Shown here: positions 33,569 through 44,381 of the stretch, one piece after another
How positions within the stretch are numbered: position 1 is the stretch's first letter
Layout of the letters: every line of letters begins with the position of its first letter
Program-made: the position numbers and the translations under genes
Notes under the pieces: generated by a model
Databases searched by the model: none
What the model saw: the letters and a program-made list of their open reading frames with translations, nothing else
Told to the model about the DNA's origin: nothing
Origin: Ligustrum vulgare
Taxonomy: Eukaryota > Streptophyta > Magnoliopsida > Lamiales > Oleaceae
Assembly (NCBI GenBank): GCA_963555705.1
Contig: OY743177.1
Coordinates: forward strand, 56,936,096 to 57,000,095
Direction: 5' to 3'
Length of the DNA stretch: 64,000 nucleotides

Positions 33569-33586
33569 TCCCCGGCAACGGCGCCA
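33569..33586 (-). promoter_or_regulatory. A2 primer-binding site (tRNA-Asp)
   Basis: The minus strand reads TGGCGCCGTTGCCGGGGA, complementary to the plant tRNA-Asp 3' end, six bases after the LTR end. Confidence 0.9.
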
Positions 33587-33592
33587 AAAACT

Positions 33593-35342
33593 TGATAGCT
33601 CTCCGCAAGTGCACGGGTCGCGCAAGTAATAAAGTGGATTTTAAGTCCGAATATCGTTCCCACAGAGATTGTTTTAAATCGTATTTTTAGAATACTACCT
33701 TAACCGGAACAAAAAGATTTAGGATTTGGAAATCTTGATTTTGAAAAACAAATTAAAAATTAAACTAAAGAAAATAAGAAAATTTGATTTATGAAAACAA
33801 TGAGATGAATATGTTAGAATTATGAATCCACATTAATCATATCAACCATGTATTTGACTTAAACATTTAATAACAAGGTATGGGTATTGAAAATCCGTGT
33901 TCCTATATTTATTTATGTCCCCTTTCGAGCGATGGATAAACACATTTTCCTACAAGAGACGAGCCTATATTTCTATGACCAATCCAAACATGTAGAAAAG
34001 CATTAACGAATTATGAACACTTTTAAGGATAACACGAAGCATAAGGGTATATTTCTATCCCCTATCGGACTTCGCGGAAATTAATCAAGGTCTAATAGAT
34101 TCCTACTCTTTCGAACATAGAACTCTATCACAATCATCAATAATTATGCGTCCACAATCATAGATGAGAATAAAAACGTAATTAATTGCATCAATCTCAT
34201 AAATTGCATAATATAAATGTACCGTCAAAACATGGAATCAATAAATTAAAGCTTCATCACAATTCTAACAATGAAAACCTAGCCTAAATACATGATCGAA
34301 AATAAATTACAAGAAGTATGAAAAGATGTCACCCTATTCATCTCCTTGTTCTTCAATCTTGAATTTGGCCTCCTATGGATCCCTTCGCAATTCGACAGCG
34401 TTTTGGAATGAAATATCACAGTTGAGAACCCCTAATTTCGTGCCTTGGGTCTGGTATTTATAGATCTCCCCAAGAATTAGGTTAATGGAGGAGAAAACTG
34501 CTGAATTCCGCGAAAAAAGTCAAGTTACGGCCCAGTCGGGACTACCGTACGACCGCACAGTTCAAAAGTGCGCGATCGCAGCCTCGAAAAGCCAACCTTC
34601 AGTCGCTGATTTTTTGGCCCTGCGACCGCAAGCTTTTTCAACCGTGCGGCCACACGGTTATATCGGCAGCAACAATTTTCTTATTTAAATTTCAGCAATT
34701 TGGTCCTCATCCTTTTATTGCACAGCATTTTGTATTTTGATCATATCTTTCATTTCGCTTATCCGATTGAGGTGCTTCAAAGTCCGTTAGAAAGATAATG
34801 TAAAGGGATACAATTCCTCCCGAAATAGGATTTTCCCAATTCGAACTTTTATTGCCCCGAAATTAGGTTTCAAAGTCTGACTAAAAATCCGCCCGAAGAC
34901 CTTGTTTGATTGAAATGAATTTATGGTAATATTCTTATCATTCTTCATTCCTTTTTGCCTTCTAATTGCATCCAATTGACTCCTAAAAGTCCTCAAGTAT
35001 CTTATCTCGATCCGAATCAAATATTGAATATTTGCAATTTGGTCCTTCTTCTTTTGATTTGTATACGTTAGTCCTTGAACTCCTAATTTCTTTTAATTTT
35101 GTTCTTTCTTTGACTTTTCTTTTAATTTAGCTCTTGATCTACTTCATCCATTCTTGATTTGCATACTTTGGTTCTTTTATCATCCAATTTGCTCGTTTTT
35201 GCTCCAATTCCATTGTTTTCTCGACTTTGGGATTATTTCTAAAATATAAACAAATAACACAAAATAAATAGCAAATATTCTAAAACAAACATATAAAATC
35301 CTACTTTTAGGATAGAAATAAGTGGATAAAATACACTTATCA
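33593..35342 (-). repeat. 5' LTR of A2
   Basis: This is the longer, more complete A2 LTR (1,750 bp). CG-rich palindromes occupy 34543-34659, including AACCGTGCGGCCACACGGTT at 34640-34659. A TATA-like CTATAAATACC lies ~80 bp further along the minus strand at 34453-34463. The U5 end includes the reverse complement of GCACGGGTCGCGCAAG, similar to the end of the A1 LTR. Confidence 0.92.
34453..34463 (-). promoter_or_regulatory. Predicted TATA box of A2 LTR
   Basis: The minus strand reads CTATAAATACC, a good plant TATA match, about 80 bp downstream of the palindrome block in the U3 region. The other LTR has the same box at 14364-14373. Confidence 0.6.
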
Positions 35343-35890
35343 ATAATCGAGAGATATTATGCATTTTAGACCAAATAACAAATGCTCTAGGTTCTTGTTA
35401 AGGATAGAGATATACTTTAAACCCTAGATGATCCATTGAGCTATTTTCACAAAGAGTTAATGCAATTAATTGGGCTTTAATGGACATAGAGATATAGTAG
35501 GTTAAACCAATTGATTAGGGTTAATTTCACTCGAGAGAGGTAATTAGCTAAGCTTGGAAAATCGGGTCTAACATTGTAAATGAGTAATTTATTAATTTGC
35601 ATGTGTTGAGAAATTATTTAAGTAAGAGTTAAGTGAAATCATGAATCCCAACTATTTTATCTTTCATTTTTCTTATTTTTAATTTGGTTTAAAATTAGTT
35701 TCTTTAATTTAGAATTGTTAAAAATCCATCTTTTAATTGTGTTTCTCTTTATTGTTAGAATTAAATTAATTAAAATTGTATAATCTAGAGTATACATTCC
35801 TCGTGGGATCGACAACCCGGACTCAAAAAGTCCACTTTATTACTTGTACGTGACCCGTGCGCGTGCGGTACACTATATTTTGAGCGAACA
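35343..35890 (+). repeat. 3' LTR of A1, second part
   Basis: The LTR resumes after A2 with a repeated ATAAT and runs to GAGCGAACA. It includes the U5 segment CGTGGGATCGACAACC also present at the end of the 5' LTR. The LINE sequence follows after the target duplication TGACA. Confidence 0.92.
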
Positions 35891-35895
35891 TGACA

Positions 35896-36625
35896 CAACA
35901 AGAAGAGGGTCTTCGAGACAACTTGTGAACGGGTTTGGAAGAGAGTTCAAGGATGGCGCAGGGGACTCTTCTCTTGTGCAGGCAGGGAAATTTTAATCAA
36001 ATTGGTGCTTCAGTCGATCCCAAACTACCTTATGAGTCTCTTTAAATTTCCAAATGCAACCTGCGATGAGTTAAGGAAAGCAACTAGCCAGTTTAGGTGG
36101 GGATCAACAGGTACAAAGAAAAAACTAGCGTGGGTTCTTTGGTAGAATTTATGTAAGCCAAATGTAAGCGGAGGACTTGGATATCGAGATATGCATTTAT
36201 TTAATGAAGCCCTGTTAGCAAAGCAAAGCAAGTATGGCGGCAGTTGGCAAACCTGAATTCCCTTGCAGCCTCTATATTAAAAGCGAAATACTACCCCAAC
36301 TTTGACATTTTGGGGGCTTCGTTGAAAAGTGGATCATCGTACTTATGGCAAAGCTTAATGTGGGGAAAGGAGGTTATACAAAATGGAGTGCGTTGGCGCA
36401 TTGGTGATGGTGAGAAGGTTCATATCTTTTCTGATCCATGGCTACCTTGGCTTTTTCCTTCAGATCTTTTTTGGCCAATCTCAATCTGCAACCAAAGTGT
36501 GTTATTTAATCACTCCTACAAGAGGATGGGATGAAGATGTTCTGGAAGAGCACTTTTACCGGTGGATATTGACATTATCAGATCGATTTCGCTTGTCAAG
36601 GACCTCTCCCATTTTTTAGCACATA
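35896..36625 (+). pseudogene. LINE reverse transcriptase relic, second part
   Basis: This continues the LINE cut at 7034. Plus-strand frames give ERVWKRVQGWRRGLFSC, REILIKLVLQSIPNYLMSLF, GGLGYRDMHLFNEALLAKQ, LAASILKAKYYPN, SYLWQSLMWG and RWRIGDGEKVHIFSDPWL, the C-terminal region typical of plant L1-type LINE pol. Two frame changes and several stops are present. The RNase H domain and a poly(A) tail are not visible, so the 3' end is truncated near 36625. Confidence 0.88.
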
Positions 36626-36634
36626 TTTTTCTAT

Positions 36635-36758
36635 GGGTGTATTCGACGGCCTTCAAGGATTTAAAATGTGTATTATTTGTAATTTAAAAATGATTTGAAA
36701 AATTGTACCATTAAAATTTGGAATTAAAATGGCAAATGTGCCATTACCGAACACACCC
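36635..36758. mobile_element. Small MITE with GGGTGTATTCG inverted ends
   Basis: GGGTGTATTCGACGGCC at the left and the reverse complement of GGGTGTGTTCGGTAATGGC at the right bound 124 bp. GGGTGT(A/G)TTCGG ends are common among plant MITEs. The flanking duplication is unclear. Confidence 0.5.
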
Positions 36759-39217
36759 ATTTTTCAATCTAAGATTTTATCTAAAAAACATAACTATTTT
36801 TTGTTTATTAAAAAAAAAATTATCAACAGATTCACTGAAAAAAAAGCCGAAATGTGTCGACAAAACACAGATATCCACGTGAATTGGACATGGCTTATGG
36901 GCCGACTATCGATGGGTCAGCTCAAACTAAAGTCATAAGACTGATGAGTGCTGAGCGAATGCAGAGGGATTCTGGTGCCCTTTTGTGCTGTTCGGCTTCA
37001 TTTAGCCAAAATGATGTTCCTCTGTTTGACAACGCATTATAATGACTTATTATAATTTACACAATTTTTCGAATTATTTTTTAATCATACATATTTTTTC
37101 TCTTCAATTTTTAATCATAAAATTTACCTCGAAATTTGAAATAAATGGCGGCGGCTCATTATAACAATTTGGAAATAAATAAAATGTAAATTATTTGGTT
37201 GATTTATTTATTTTTTTAAAGTAAAATGTAGGTTAAAAATTGGATAGAGAAAATGCGAATGCTTAAAATGTGGTATGAAAAATTAATTTTTGTGTCTTTT
37301 TTGTCTTCTAGTGGAATAAATTGGAGATGCCGAACATTAGATAAATTGGAGTTGAAGAAATTGTTTGGTGTAGAATATCTTGGAGAAAATTTAATTTTTT
37401 TAGAGAACGTGTGATTGAAAAAATGTTGAAAATTATGAAAGTGGTATATTCTATAAAAATGTGGTTAAAAATGAGTTCTGAGTGACAGGAGATGAAATCA
37501 ATTTTTTAATAAATATTGATAGGAATTGATGAAATGTCTAATTAAAAAGTTATGGATTACATAGATATGTAATTGATATTAATTGTTAACTTTAATTTAG
37601 ATGATATGATCCTTATCAAATATGGATAAAATTCTTTTTTTGGATAAATGGAATAAATGGGTATGTGAACATGACACTTGATGCTCGTTGATAATGGATT
37701 TGAAATGCCAAAAGGGGGTTTGGGAGCCTCGTCTTGAATCCCACTTGGAGATGACGCGTTAGTAATCTTCCGGGTTTTCTTGAATTTTTGATACGTAGGA
37801 AGTGGTGGTACAATAATGTACACATATCACTCCACGACATGTTATAATACAATAAGATTGTCAATCATATAAAAAACAATATTGTACATATAATAATATT
37901 CTTGCTATAATGCTATGATGTGGCGACATTCAATTGTCCTAGATGATGAGATATGTTGTGAAGTTAGATTGACTTATAATTATATTTCTGCTTATCAATG
38001 TCAAGTGTACGGCGATGGCTAGATTGCGACCATCCTACCGTCGAAAGGTTCAAGGAGAGCCCTTTCAATTTGACATTGAGATAAGATGTTGGTTCTATCA
38101 TATTAACGCTAGATTATGTGCTAATTACATTGTAGTCATAAAAAAGAAAGTTTTCTCATCATATAACATGTTAGAAATTTGATTATCCAATAAATTCATG
38201 TCATGTCTTAGGAAGTTGGATCGCAATTCTATATCATAATAAAAACGCGTCAGCCCACTTTATATCCCCAAGTGAGACAACAAATTTATACAAACTTAAC
38301 AAATTGTAAGTTGGTTATGAAATGAATTAATTAAGGCACTCAAAATTTTCTTGAAACCGAATAATTTATTAAATAGGAACTTGATGAATAATGATGAGGT
38401 CAAGGGCCTCTTTCATCGTGTTTGGGAGATCAGTTATTAAGAACAATATAAGTTTGATTCAATTATAATAAAACTTCAAATGAGGCTTCCAAAGCACATC
38501 TCTCAGTGACAAAGAAAAGAGATAAAAAAGTGTTCAGTACAGTCGGGTGGAGTGTTCGAATCTTGAAATAATGAATTTATACTCCGTGACCAGCGGGAGT
38601 TATGACTTACCACACCTCCACCCTGGTTCTGAGAGATATAACCTGCGATTTACCTCATTAATCAATGACTCAGAATAGAGTCAGTTAGGACCCTCAAAGT
38701 GTGGGCTACATTTTTTTTTTTTTTAAATAATAAAGCTTCAAATGAGTAAAAATCGACTTTTTAAAGTTGTTCCATGGACAATAATCGTATCGTACATATA
38801 TAAAAGAGACTTAAATTGTCACTATTCATTCATGGTCAACCAAAACTATGTCCTTTTTTTTTTTTTCCCTATTCCTACATATATATAAAAGGAGCTTAAA
38901 ATTGGTATTATTCTTTCATCAATCATGTTATAGGAATCGAAAATTTGACATAAAATTTTACACCTATATATATGTCAATTATCTATTTTTTTTTACCCAT
39001 TATATTATCATCAAAATCAATAGTCAATAACAATTCGATCATCTAAGATGACATCATTGAGTGACAAGGTAACATTTTCCATTCTTTCATAGTCAACCAA
39101 AACTATGTTGTTTTCCATTTCAAGAAAAAAAAAAAAAAAACTATGTTGTTTTTTAGCTCTCCTCTATTATTTATTTATTTATTTATTTTATCTCCTTAAC
39201 CCTTTGAAAAATGCAGA
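36759..39217. other. AT-rich intergenic DNA with MITE remnants and a possible SINE
   Basis: No gene is supported. TTTAATCATACAT/TTTTTCTCTTCAATTTTTAA words at ~37075-37120 recur near 44770 and 45050, marking a dispersed AT-rich repeat. At about 38488-38724 a GTGTTCGAATCTTG string resembles a tRNA-type B box and the segment ends in a T-rich tract, so it might be a SINE; an A box and a target duplication were not confirmed. Confidence 0.35.
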
Positions 39218-40004
39218 CACTACAAGAAATCAGACCAACATCGACAAAAATTAGCGACGACAAAAAAAGTCGTTGCTAATACTCAGTCATTAGTGACGAC
39301 AAAAAAAGTCGTCGATAATACTCAGTCATTAGTGACGACAGTTTTGTCGTCGCAAAAAATTGAGACGACAAAAAAATGTCGTTGCAATAGAGATCCTATT
39401 GCGACGACATTTGCTGTCGTTGCAAAAAATACCCTATTGCGACGACCATGTCGTCTCTATAGGTTCGATTTCTTTTTATTTATAAAAATAATATTAAAGT
39501 CAATGTGTTGGAAAAAATGTTTATATACTATTATTATTAAAATGTGATTCATTAAAGTTAACTATTATATATTACTTAAAACAAAATAAGACATAAGAAT
39601 TTATTTGCCAAAATGGTTGTGACATCACTCACCCAACTACTTGGTCAAGAGTTCGAGTCTCCAAGCCGACACTATCATCATATGAATTAAAAATAAATAC
39701 TGAGGTTCGGGTCAGGTTCAAATTCGGGCCGGGTTCAAAATGGGTCGGATCGGGTCAAGTTAAATTAATAAATTATTAATAAAATATTTTTCGTTATTAG
39801 AGACGACTATGTTGTCGCTAATTGTCGTCGCAATATCTTCCGAAGAAATAGAGACGACGGTGTCGTTGCTATTGACTTTCAGTTACGGGCCTAAAGCGAC
39901 GACTATTAGCGACGACAATGTCGTCGCTATTGATCTATAGCGACGATTTTTAGGCTTTCAGCGACGACTCCCTGTCGTAGCTGTTGGTCCAATTTCTTGT
40001 AGTG
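39218..40004. mobile_element. Non-autonomous CACTA element with AGA duplication
   Basis: It begins CACTACAAGAAATCAGACC and ends GGTCCAATTTCTTGTAGTG, the inverted ends of the CACTA (En/Spm) superfamily. AGA lies on both sides (39215-39217 and 40005-40007), the expected 3-bp duplication. Both subterminal regions are packed with GCGACGAC/GTCGTCGC words, likely transposase-binding sites. The 787-bp interior encodes no transposase. It includes a TTGGTCAAGAGTTCGAGTC segment similar to the other CACTA element, in the opposite orientation. Confidence 0.93.
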
Positions 40005-40322
40005 AGAAACGTACCTTCAACATGGAAATATCTCCATTTCTACAGTCAACTCCCATACCTCTTTTCCCTCTCACTCTTCCATAGCCATACATTTCCCTTC
40101 ACATTGCTTCTCATGTTTCCATATCCCATTTTATCAATCTTTGATAAGTACTTTATTAACATTTATTTTGAGCACTTATAACCTTGAACTAATAATAATT
40201 TGATCATATTTAAGTATTATTGACGCATTTTATATTTTATAGGATCATAAAGGAAGAGAAAAGAAGAAAAAGGGACTAAATTGCACTTAAAACGAAAGAT
40301 TGAGGACCTAGGGTGCAAATAA

Positions 40323-40559
40323 GTTACGGCCGCAAGACATATCTTCACGGCCGTAAAAGTGTTCATCGCATTAAGAAAAAATAACAGAACATGAGTTACG
40401 GCCGTAAATAAAAAGTTACGGCCGTAACCTTCAAGTGTGCAAAAAGAGGCAGAACTTGGTTTACGACCGTAAACCCAAAGGTTACGGCCGTAACCTCAAA
40501 ACATGAAAAATCAACAGAAACCAAGTTACGGCCGTAAATGATTTTTCACGACCGTAACT
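40323..40559 (+). repeat. TTACGGCCGTAA palindrome array in the solo LTR
   Basis: Eight palindrome copies in pairs, four of them exact; the others are CpG-type or terminal variants such as TTACGACCGTAA. GTTCTGC-like boxes (seen as GCAGAAC, AACAGAAA) separate the pairs. TATA-like CTATAAAAAAAG follows at 40640-40651. Confidence 0.85.
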
Positions 40560-40639
40560 TGCTCGTCAAGATTTTTTTTTTTTTTTCTTTCCATAATTTT
40601 GGTATGTCTTGAGCTCAAAGTTAGGGCACGATTTTGTGG

Positions 40640-40651
40640 CTATAAAAAAAG
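40640..40651 (+). promoter_or_regulatory. Predicted TATA box of the solo LTR
   Basis: CTATAAAAAAAG lies ~80 bp downstream of the palindrome array, at a position equivalent to the A3 LTR TATA box. Confidence 0.55.
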
Positions 40652-41716
40652 AATTTCATGACAGGAAAAAGAGAAAAAAAATTATTGAAAGAAGAGCGGC
40701 TTGCTTGGAGCGTGGAAGAGAAATAAAGCGACTCGAGAAGGTGAATCAAGAGCGGAAAATTCTGGAATTCTTCATGGCTTTAAGCGGCTAAGTTCTCTAC
40801 CTAGTTCAAGGGGGACATTGAGGAAAAAATATAGAGCATTCTTAGGAGATTTTCAAGCGCAAGAATATCAACAACAATAAAATTCCTGAAGCAACTTGAA
40901 GAATCTACCACAATCATGTTAGGCTAAATTCCATATCTTGTTCAAATGGGAAGTTGTGTTAACTCGATTATGTTATTTTCTTTTCTTACAAATTAATATA
41001 GTGAATATATTCTTTTATTTCAATTGTTGGATTATTATGTTTTGAATGTTCATTGTGTTTATTTGATAAATAATTTAATTTGACCAATTAGATTATTGAT
41101 CTTTGGATTCATGAATATGCTATGTTTAGATTCTTGATCCGTAATTGTCATTGAATCTTTACTTTAGTAGCAAATAAATCTCGTGCAGATTTAGTAATAA
41201 TCCGACTTAGATTGATTAATTCGAGCTCGTGTAATTAACGATCAAATTCATTATTTTCTTCTAAATTTTCATACTAGTCGTGCATTAAATCCTAAGAGCT
41301 TGTTTAGGATTGTCCATATCTAGAATTGGTTCGAAGAACTTATTTTGAATCAATACACATAAGGAAGAATTTAGATAATCAGAGCTTGTTGATTATTTAT
41401 GATTGATAATTGAATAGGGATATAAACATGTTACAAGGAAAAGTATAACATTAATTAAGGGTACAACCGAACCCGAGAACAAGATTTATTCTCATATTAA
41501 TTCTCTAGTCATATTTAATTATTTATTTTACGCATAGTTTTTCATTCAAATAATTTCCAAACAAAAAAACCCCCAAATTCTATTCTAATTGATCGAACAG
41601 CTAATTTTAGTTTCCGTTCCTCGTGAGATCGACCATTACTCTCGCTACTACATTATTAATTAATATTTGACGAGTAATGATTTATTTATTATTTTGGTGC
41701 ATTGCGACACGCATCA

Positions 41717-42402
41717 ATTTTTCTTCCCAGTAGCCAGACACGAGCTACAAGTCAAGTTCTGTTTGGTTTCAAGGAACATCATTTTGTAGTCGAAATCGTC
41801 CATTGTCGTTTTTTCAACCATTTTTCTTGTCTCCTTCGAGTAATTTATTCCGCTGGGGTTACGTTGGTTGTCAATTTTGTTGCCAAAATCGTCATTTGGG
41901 AATTTATCAATGATTCTTCTTGTTTATATGCATTTTTTTTTTCTGTATGTATAATTTGAAAATTGATGAATATGATCAGGGTCTTCCGTTAAACTCTTCT
42001 ATGTATTGATTTTGCTAGTTGGAGATTTCATATTAATTAGCTCTATCTCACTCTATAGAAACGTTAACTTTAAGGTCTCCTTTCTCAATAAATTTTTTAA
42101 CCACGCTACCTGTACATCTATTTGTTGTACATTTTTTTACACTCCACTCACATAGGGGTGGGGCCTCCTTCAAAGGAAATAAAATAATGCATTCGGATCT
42201 CACCTCTATGTAAGTGTAAGCGAATGTAAAAAAATGTACAAAAAATAGGTGTACTCATAGGTTAATTCTAAATTTTTACATGAACTTTTTGTTGTCTAAT
42301 TTACGGTCAAGTGATTTTTTGATGGATTTTGTTTGTTAGTGCCAATGTATTGGTTTTAGCAACACGGGTTCTGATATTGCGTTTGCGTTTGATTAATTAA
42401 AA
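41717..42402. other. AT-rich DNA containing one MITE, no gene
   Basis: Apart from the MITE at 42112-42254 nothing is recognised. Frames are short and low-complexity. Confidence 0.4.
42112..42254. mobile_element. MITE with ~55-bp inverted repeats
   Basis: GTACATCTATTTGTTGTAC followed by ATTTTTTTACACTC at the left is inversely repeated at the right as GTACACCTATTTTTTGTAC and ATTTTTTTACATTC. The inverted repeats cover most of the 143 bp around an AAAGGAAATAAAATAATGC centre, so it could fold into a long hairpin. Confidence 0.65.
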
Positions 42403-44381
42403 TTAAAACTTAGATAATTGGCACAATTGATCCTTACTTTTCACACTTGTGAAATTCGTCTCAATGTTTTTTTTTGTTGACAAATTTATTCTCACCTTCA
42501 GTTTTTCTTTCACATCACTCTTAGTTGCTTCTATCCCATCATAATTGTTGTTCTCCATATCTTCAACATTCTTATCTTTGGCATAGCATTCTGATGTATC
42601 CTCTATGTCAGTCTCACCCTTCTGCATTTCAACTACAGGATCATTCTTAGTCCAAGAAGGACCGGCCTCATTAAATCTTTGAATCTCCTTACATGTATTT
42701 TTTAACATTGTTCTTCTCCATTTTAGGAAGTGACTCGACCTCTTTTTGCTTGCCATTGTGTTTCACCTGCTGGTTATCTCTCTTCTAGTAGCATTTTGAT
42801 TCTTCATGTCCAAATGTGATTACAAAACTTACAATATTGCGAATCATCTTCTTAAATGATTTTCTGCCAAGTCACAAAATCATCATTACCAATCCCTTTT
42901 CTGTTAATCCTTGGTTTATTTATATCCACCTCCACACTGATGCGAGCTAAATTGGTTCTAGTTTTTGTAGCAGTTGGTTCATCGATCTTTAACGAAGATC
43001 TAATTGAAGTAGCAATAGAATATAGAATAGCTTTGTCATAATATATCAGAGTCAGTTTAAGCAATGCAATCCAAATTGGCACAATCGATGATTCTCTACT
43101 TGCATCAAAATTAACCGTGTATTAAGCACTCGCATTGGAAAACCTTTAATAAACCATACCACCTTAATAAACAATCTCGCATAATCTTCTTTCAGCTCAA
43201 AATTGATAAGAATATGTTTAGCGTCCGAGTACACTACAAGAATTCGGCCCAACAGAGACGACAAAAGTCGTCTCTAAAGGATCTAAAGTCGTCTCAATAA
43301 GTCGTCTTTGTAGGTCCGTGGCTGAAGATAGTTAGAGACGATTATGTCGTCTCTATTTCCTCCGGGGTAATTGAGACGACTTTTAGAGACGACATTGTAG
43401 TCTCTATTTGTGAAAATATTTAATTAATTTTTTATTTATCTCTTTTGACCAGATTCAATCCTTTTTTAACCCGATCCAAATCTCGATCCGAACCGTTGAC
43501 CCGCGAATTTTCTTTAATTCATATGATAATTGTGCATGACAATGATTTGAACTCGGGACCTAAATGTTGGGTGGTGATGTCCCAACCACTGAGGTAATTG
43601 AATTCTTATGTTAAATTTTGTTTTAAATAATATATATTAGTTAACTTAATAATATTTTCTTAACAAATTAACTTTAATATTAATTATATAAATGTAAATA
43701 ATTAAAAATGTCAACAAAAAAAAAAATAGCGAAATTTTAAAAAATAAGAATAAAAAAAATTTAAAAAACAGAATAGAGACGACTATGTGGACGTAGTCTC
43801 TATTGGTCGATCAATAGAGACGACTTTTTAAGTTGTTTCTATTAGTTGTCAACCAATAGAGACGATATTGTAATGTCGTCTCTATTAATTGAAAACCAAT
43901 AGAGACGACTCCATAATGTCGTCTCTATTGGTCGACCTGTCGTCTCTATTGATCGATCAATAGAGACGACTTTTCAACTAATAGAGACAATTTTAAAAGT
44001 TGTCTATATTGATCGATCAATAGAGACGACTTTTTTGTCGTCTTTTTCGTTTATTTTTCTTGCAGTGGTATCCAGTAGTAAATCCACCATGAAATCCGAT
44101 TGCCATCAGTGTTTGTTACAGATCATGGTTGGATGGTTTAGAATGTGAAATTTTTCCAATCAATGCAAATTTCAACTATCCAGACAATTTAACAATTTCT
44201 TCATTCGATACAGGAACAAACAGCTCATTCCTAAAAACTTCAACAACACGAATTGGGAGAATTTCAGACTTACCTTCTTTAACAACATCTTCGCACGATT
44301 TTGCACGAGCTTGAACGACAATTTCCTCCAATTTGTAATTTCAGCATAGGATCTCGTCTTAGCAGGCAGCTGATCCATCAA
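42403..44381 (-). pseudogene. DUF4283-type LINE ORF1 relic, split by a CACTA element
   Basis: Minus-strand fragments fit the DUF4283 protein found as ORF1 of plant LINEs. The N-terminal piece is LPAKTRSYAEI near 44370. After the CACTA element come INFELKEDYARLFIKVVWF and IKGFPMRVLN (43052-43231), then PIWIALLKL, YYDKAILYSIATSI, DEPTATKTRTNLARISVEVD (42852-43082) and a CKFC-type zinc-knuckle start near 42830. The C-terminal piece (42403-42756) is a Lys/Glu-rich tail. Frames change between pieces. This class is thought to bind element RNA. This copy is dead, and it is not demonstrably linked to the LINE at 6520. Confidence 0.78.
43232..44067. mobile_element. Non-autonomous CACTA element with GTA duplication
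   Basis: It starts CACTACAAGAATTCGGCCC and ends TTTTTCTTGCAGTG. GTA flanks it at 43229-43231 and 44068-44070. Subterminal regions carry many AGAGACGAC/GTCGTCTC words. The interior shares the GGATTTG/ACCCGATCC-rich and tRNA-B-box-like segment with the CACTA element at 39218, reversed. It is non-coding and interrupts the DUF4283 relic. Confidence 0.92.

Larger units (their letters stand above)
13727..35342 (-). mobile_element. LTR retrotransposon A2 (Athila-related, pol-less) inside the A1 3' LTR
   Basis: A2 reads on the minus strand. Its LTRs are 33593-35342 (5') and 13727-15228 (3'). The perfect duplication ATAAT occurs at 13722-13726 and 35343-35347. A tRNA-Asp primer-binding site (33569-33586) follows the 5' LTR, and a GTTTGGGGGTGT polypurine tract (15229-15241) precedes the 3' LTR. 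Removing A3 leaves an interior of about 5.6 kb with a damaged gag-protease region but no RT, RNase H or integrase. The remaining non-coding blocks match A1 and A3, suggesting a non-autonomous family that kept only cis-acting parts and gag-protease. Confidence 0.9.
7035..35890 (+). mobile_element. LTR retrotransposon A1 (Athila-related, non-autonomous), host of the nest
   Basis: A1 starts TGATAAGTG and ends GAGCGAACA. Its 5' LTR is 7035-9657 and its 3' LTR is split into 12690-13726 and 35343-35890 by nested element A2. The flanks GGACA (7030-7034) and TGACA (35891-35895) are a 5-bp target duplication with one difference, and removing A1 restores the LINE reading frame. A tRNA-Asp-type primer-binding site follows the 5' LTR. 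The interior (9658-12689) is only ~3 kb and lacks gag, protease, RT and integrase, so movement would need proteins from another element, plausibly an A3-like one. The LTRs are very similar apart from insertions. Confidence 0.88.
40142..41716 (+). repeat. Solo LTR related to A3
   Basis: It starts TGATAAGTACTTTATTAAC, clearly related to the A3 LTR start (TGATAAGTGTTATATTAAC), and ends GCGACACGCATCA. It shares GGATCATAAA(G/A)GAAGAGAAAA, the palindrome array, the TATA region and the U5 block CTCGTGAGATCGACC with A3. The flanks ATCTT (40137-40141) and ATTTT (41717-41721) are a 5-bp duplication with one difference. No internal sequence remains, so it most likely formed by LTR-LTR recombination. Confidence 0.88.
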
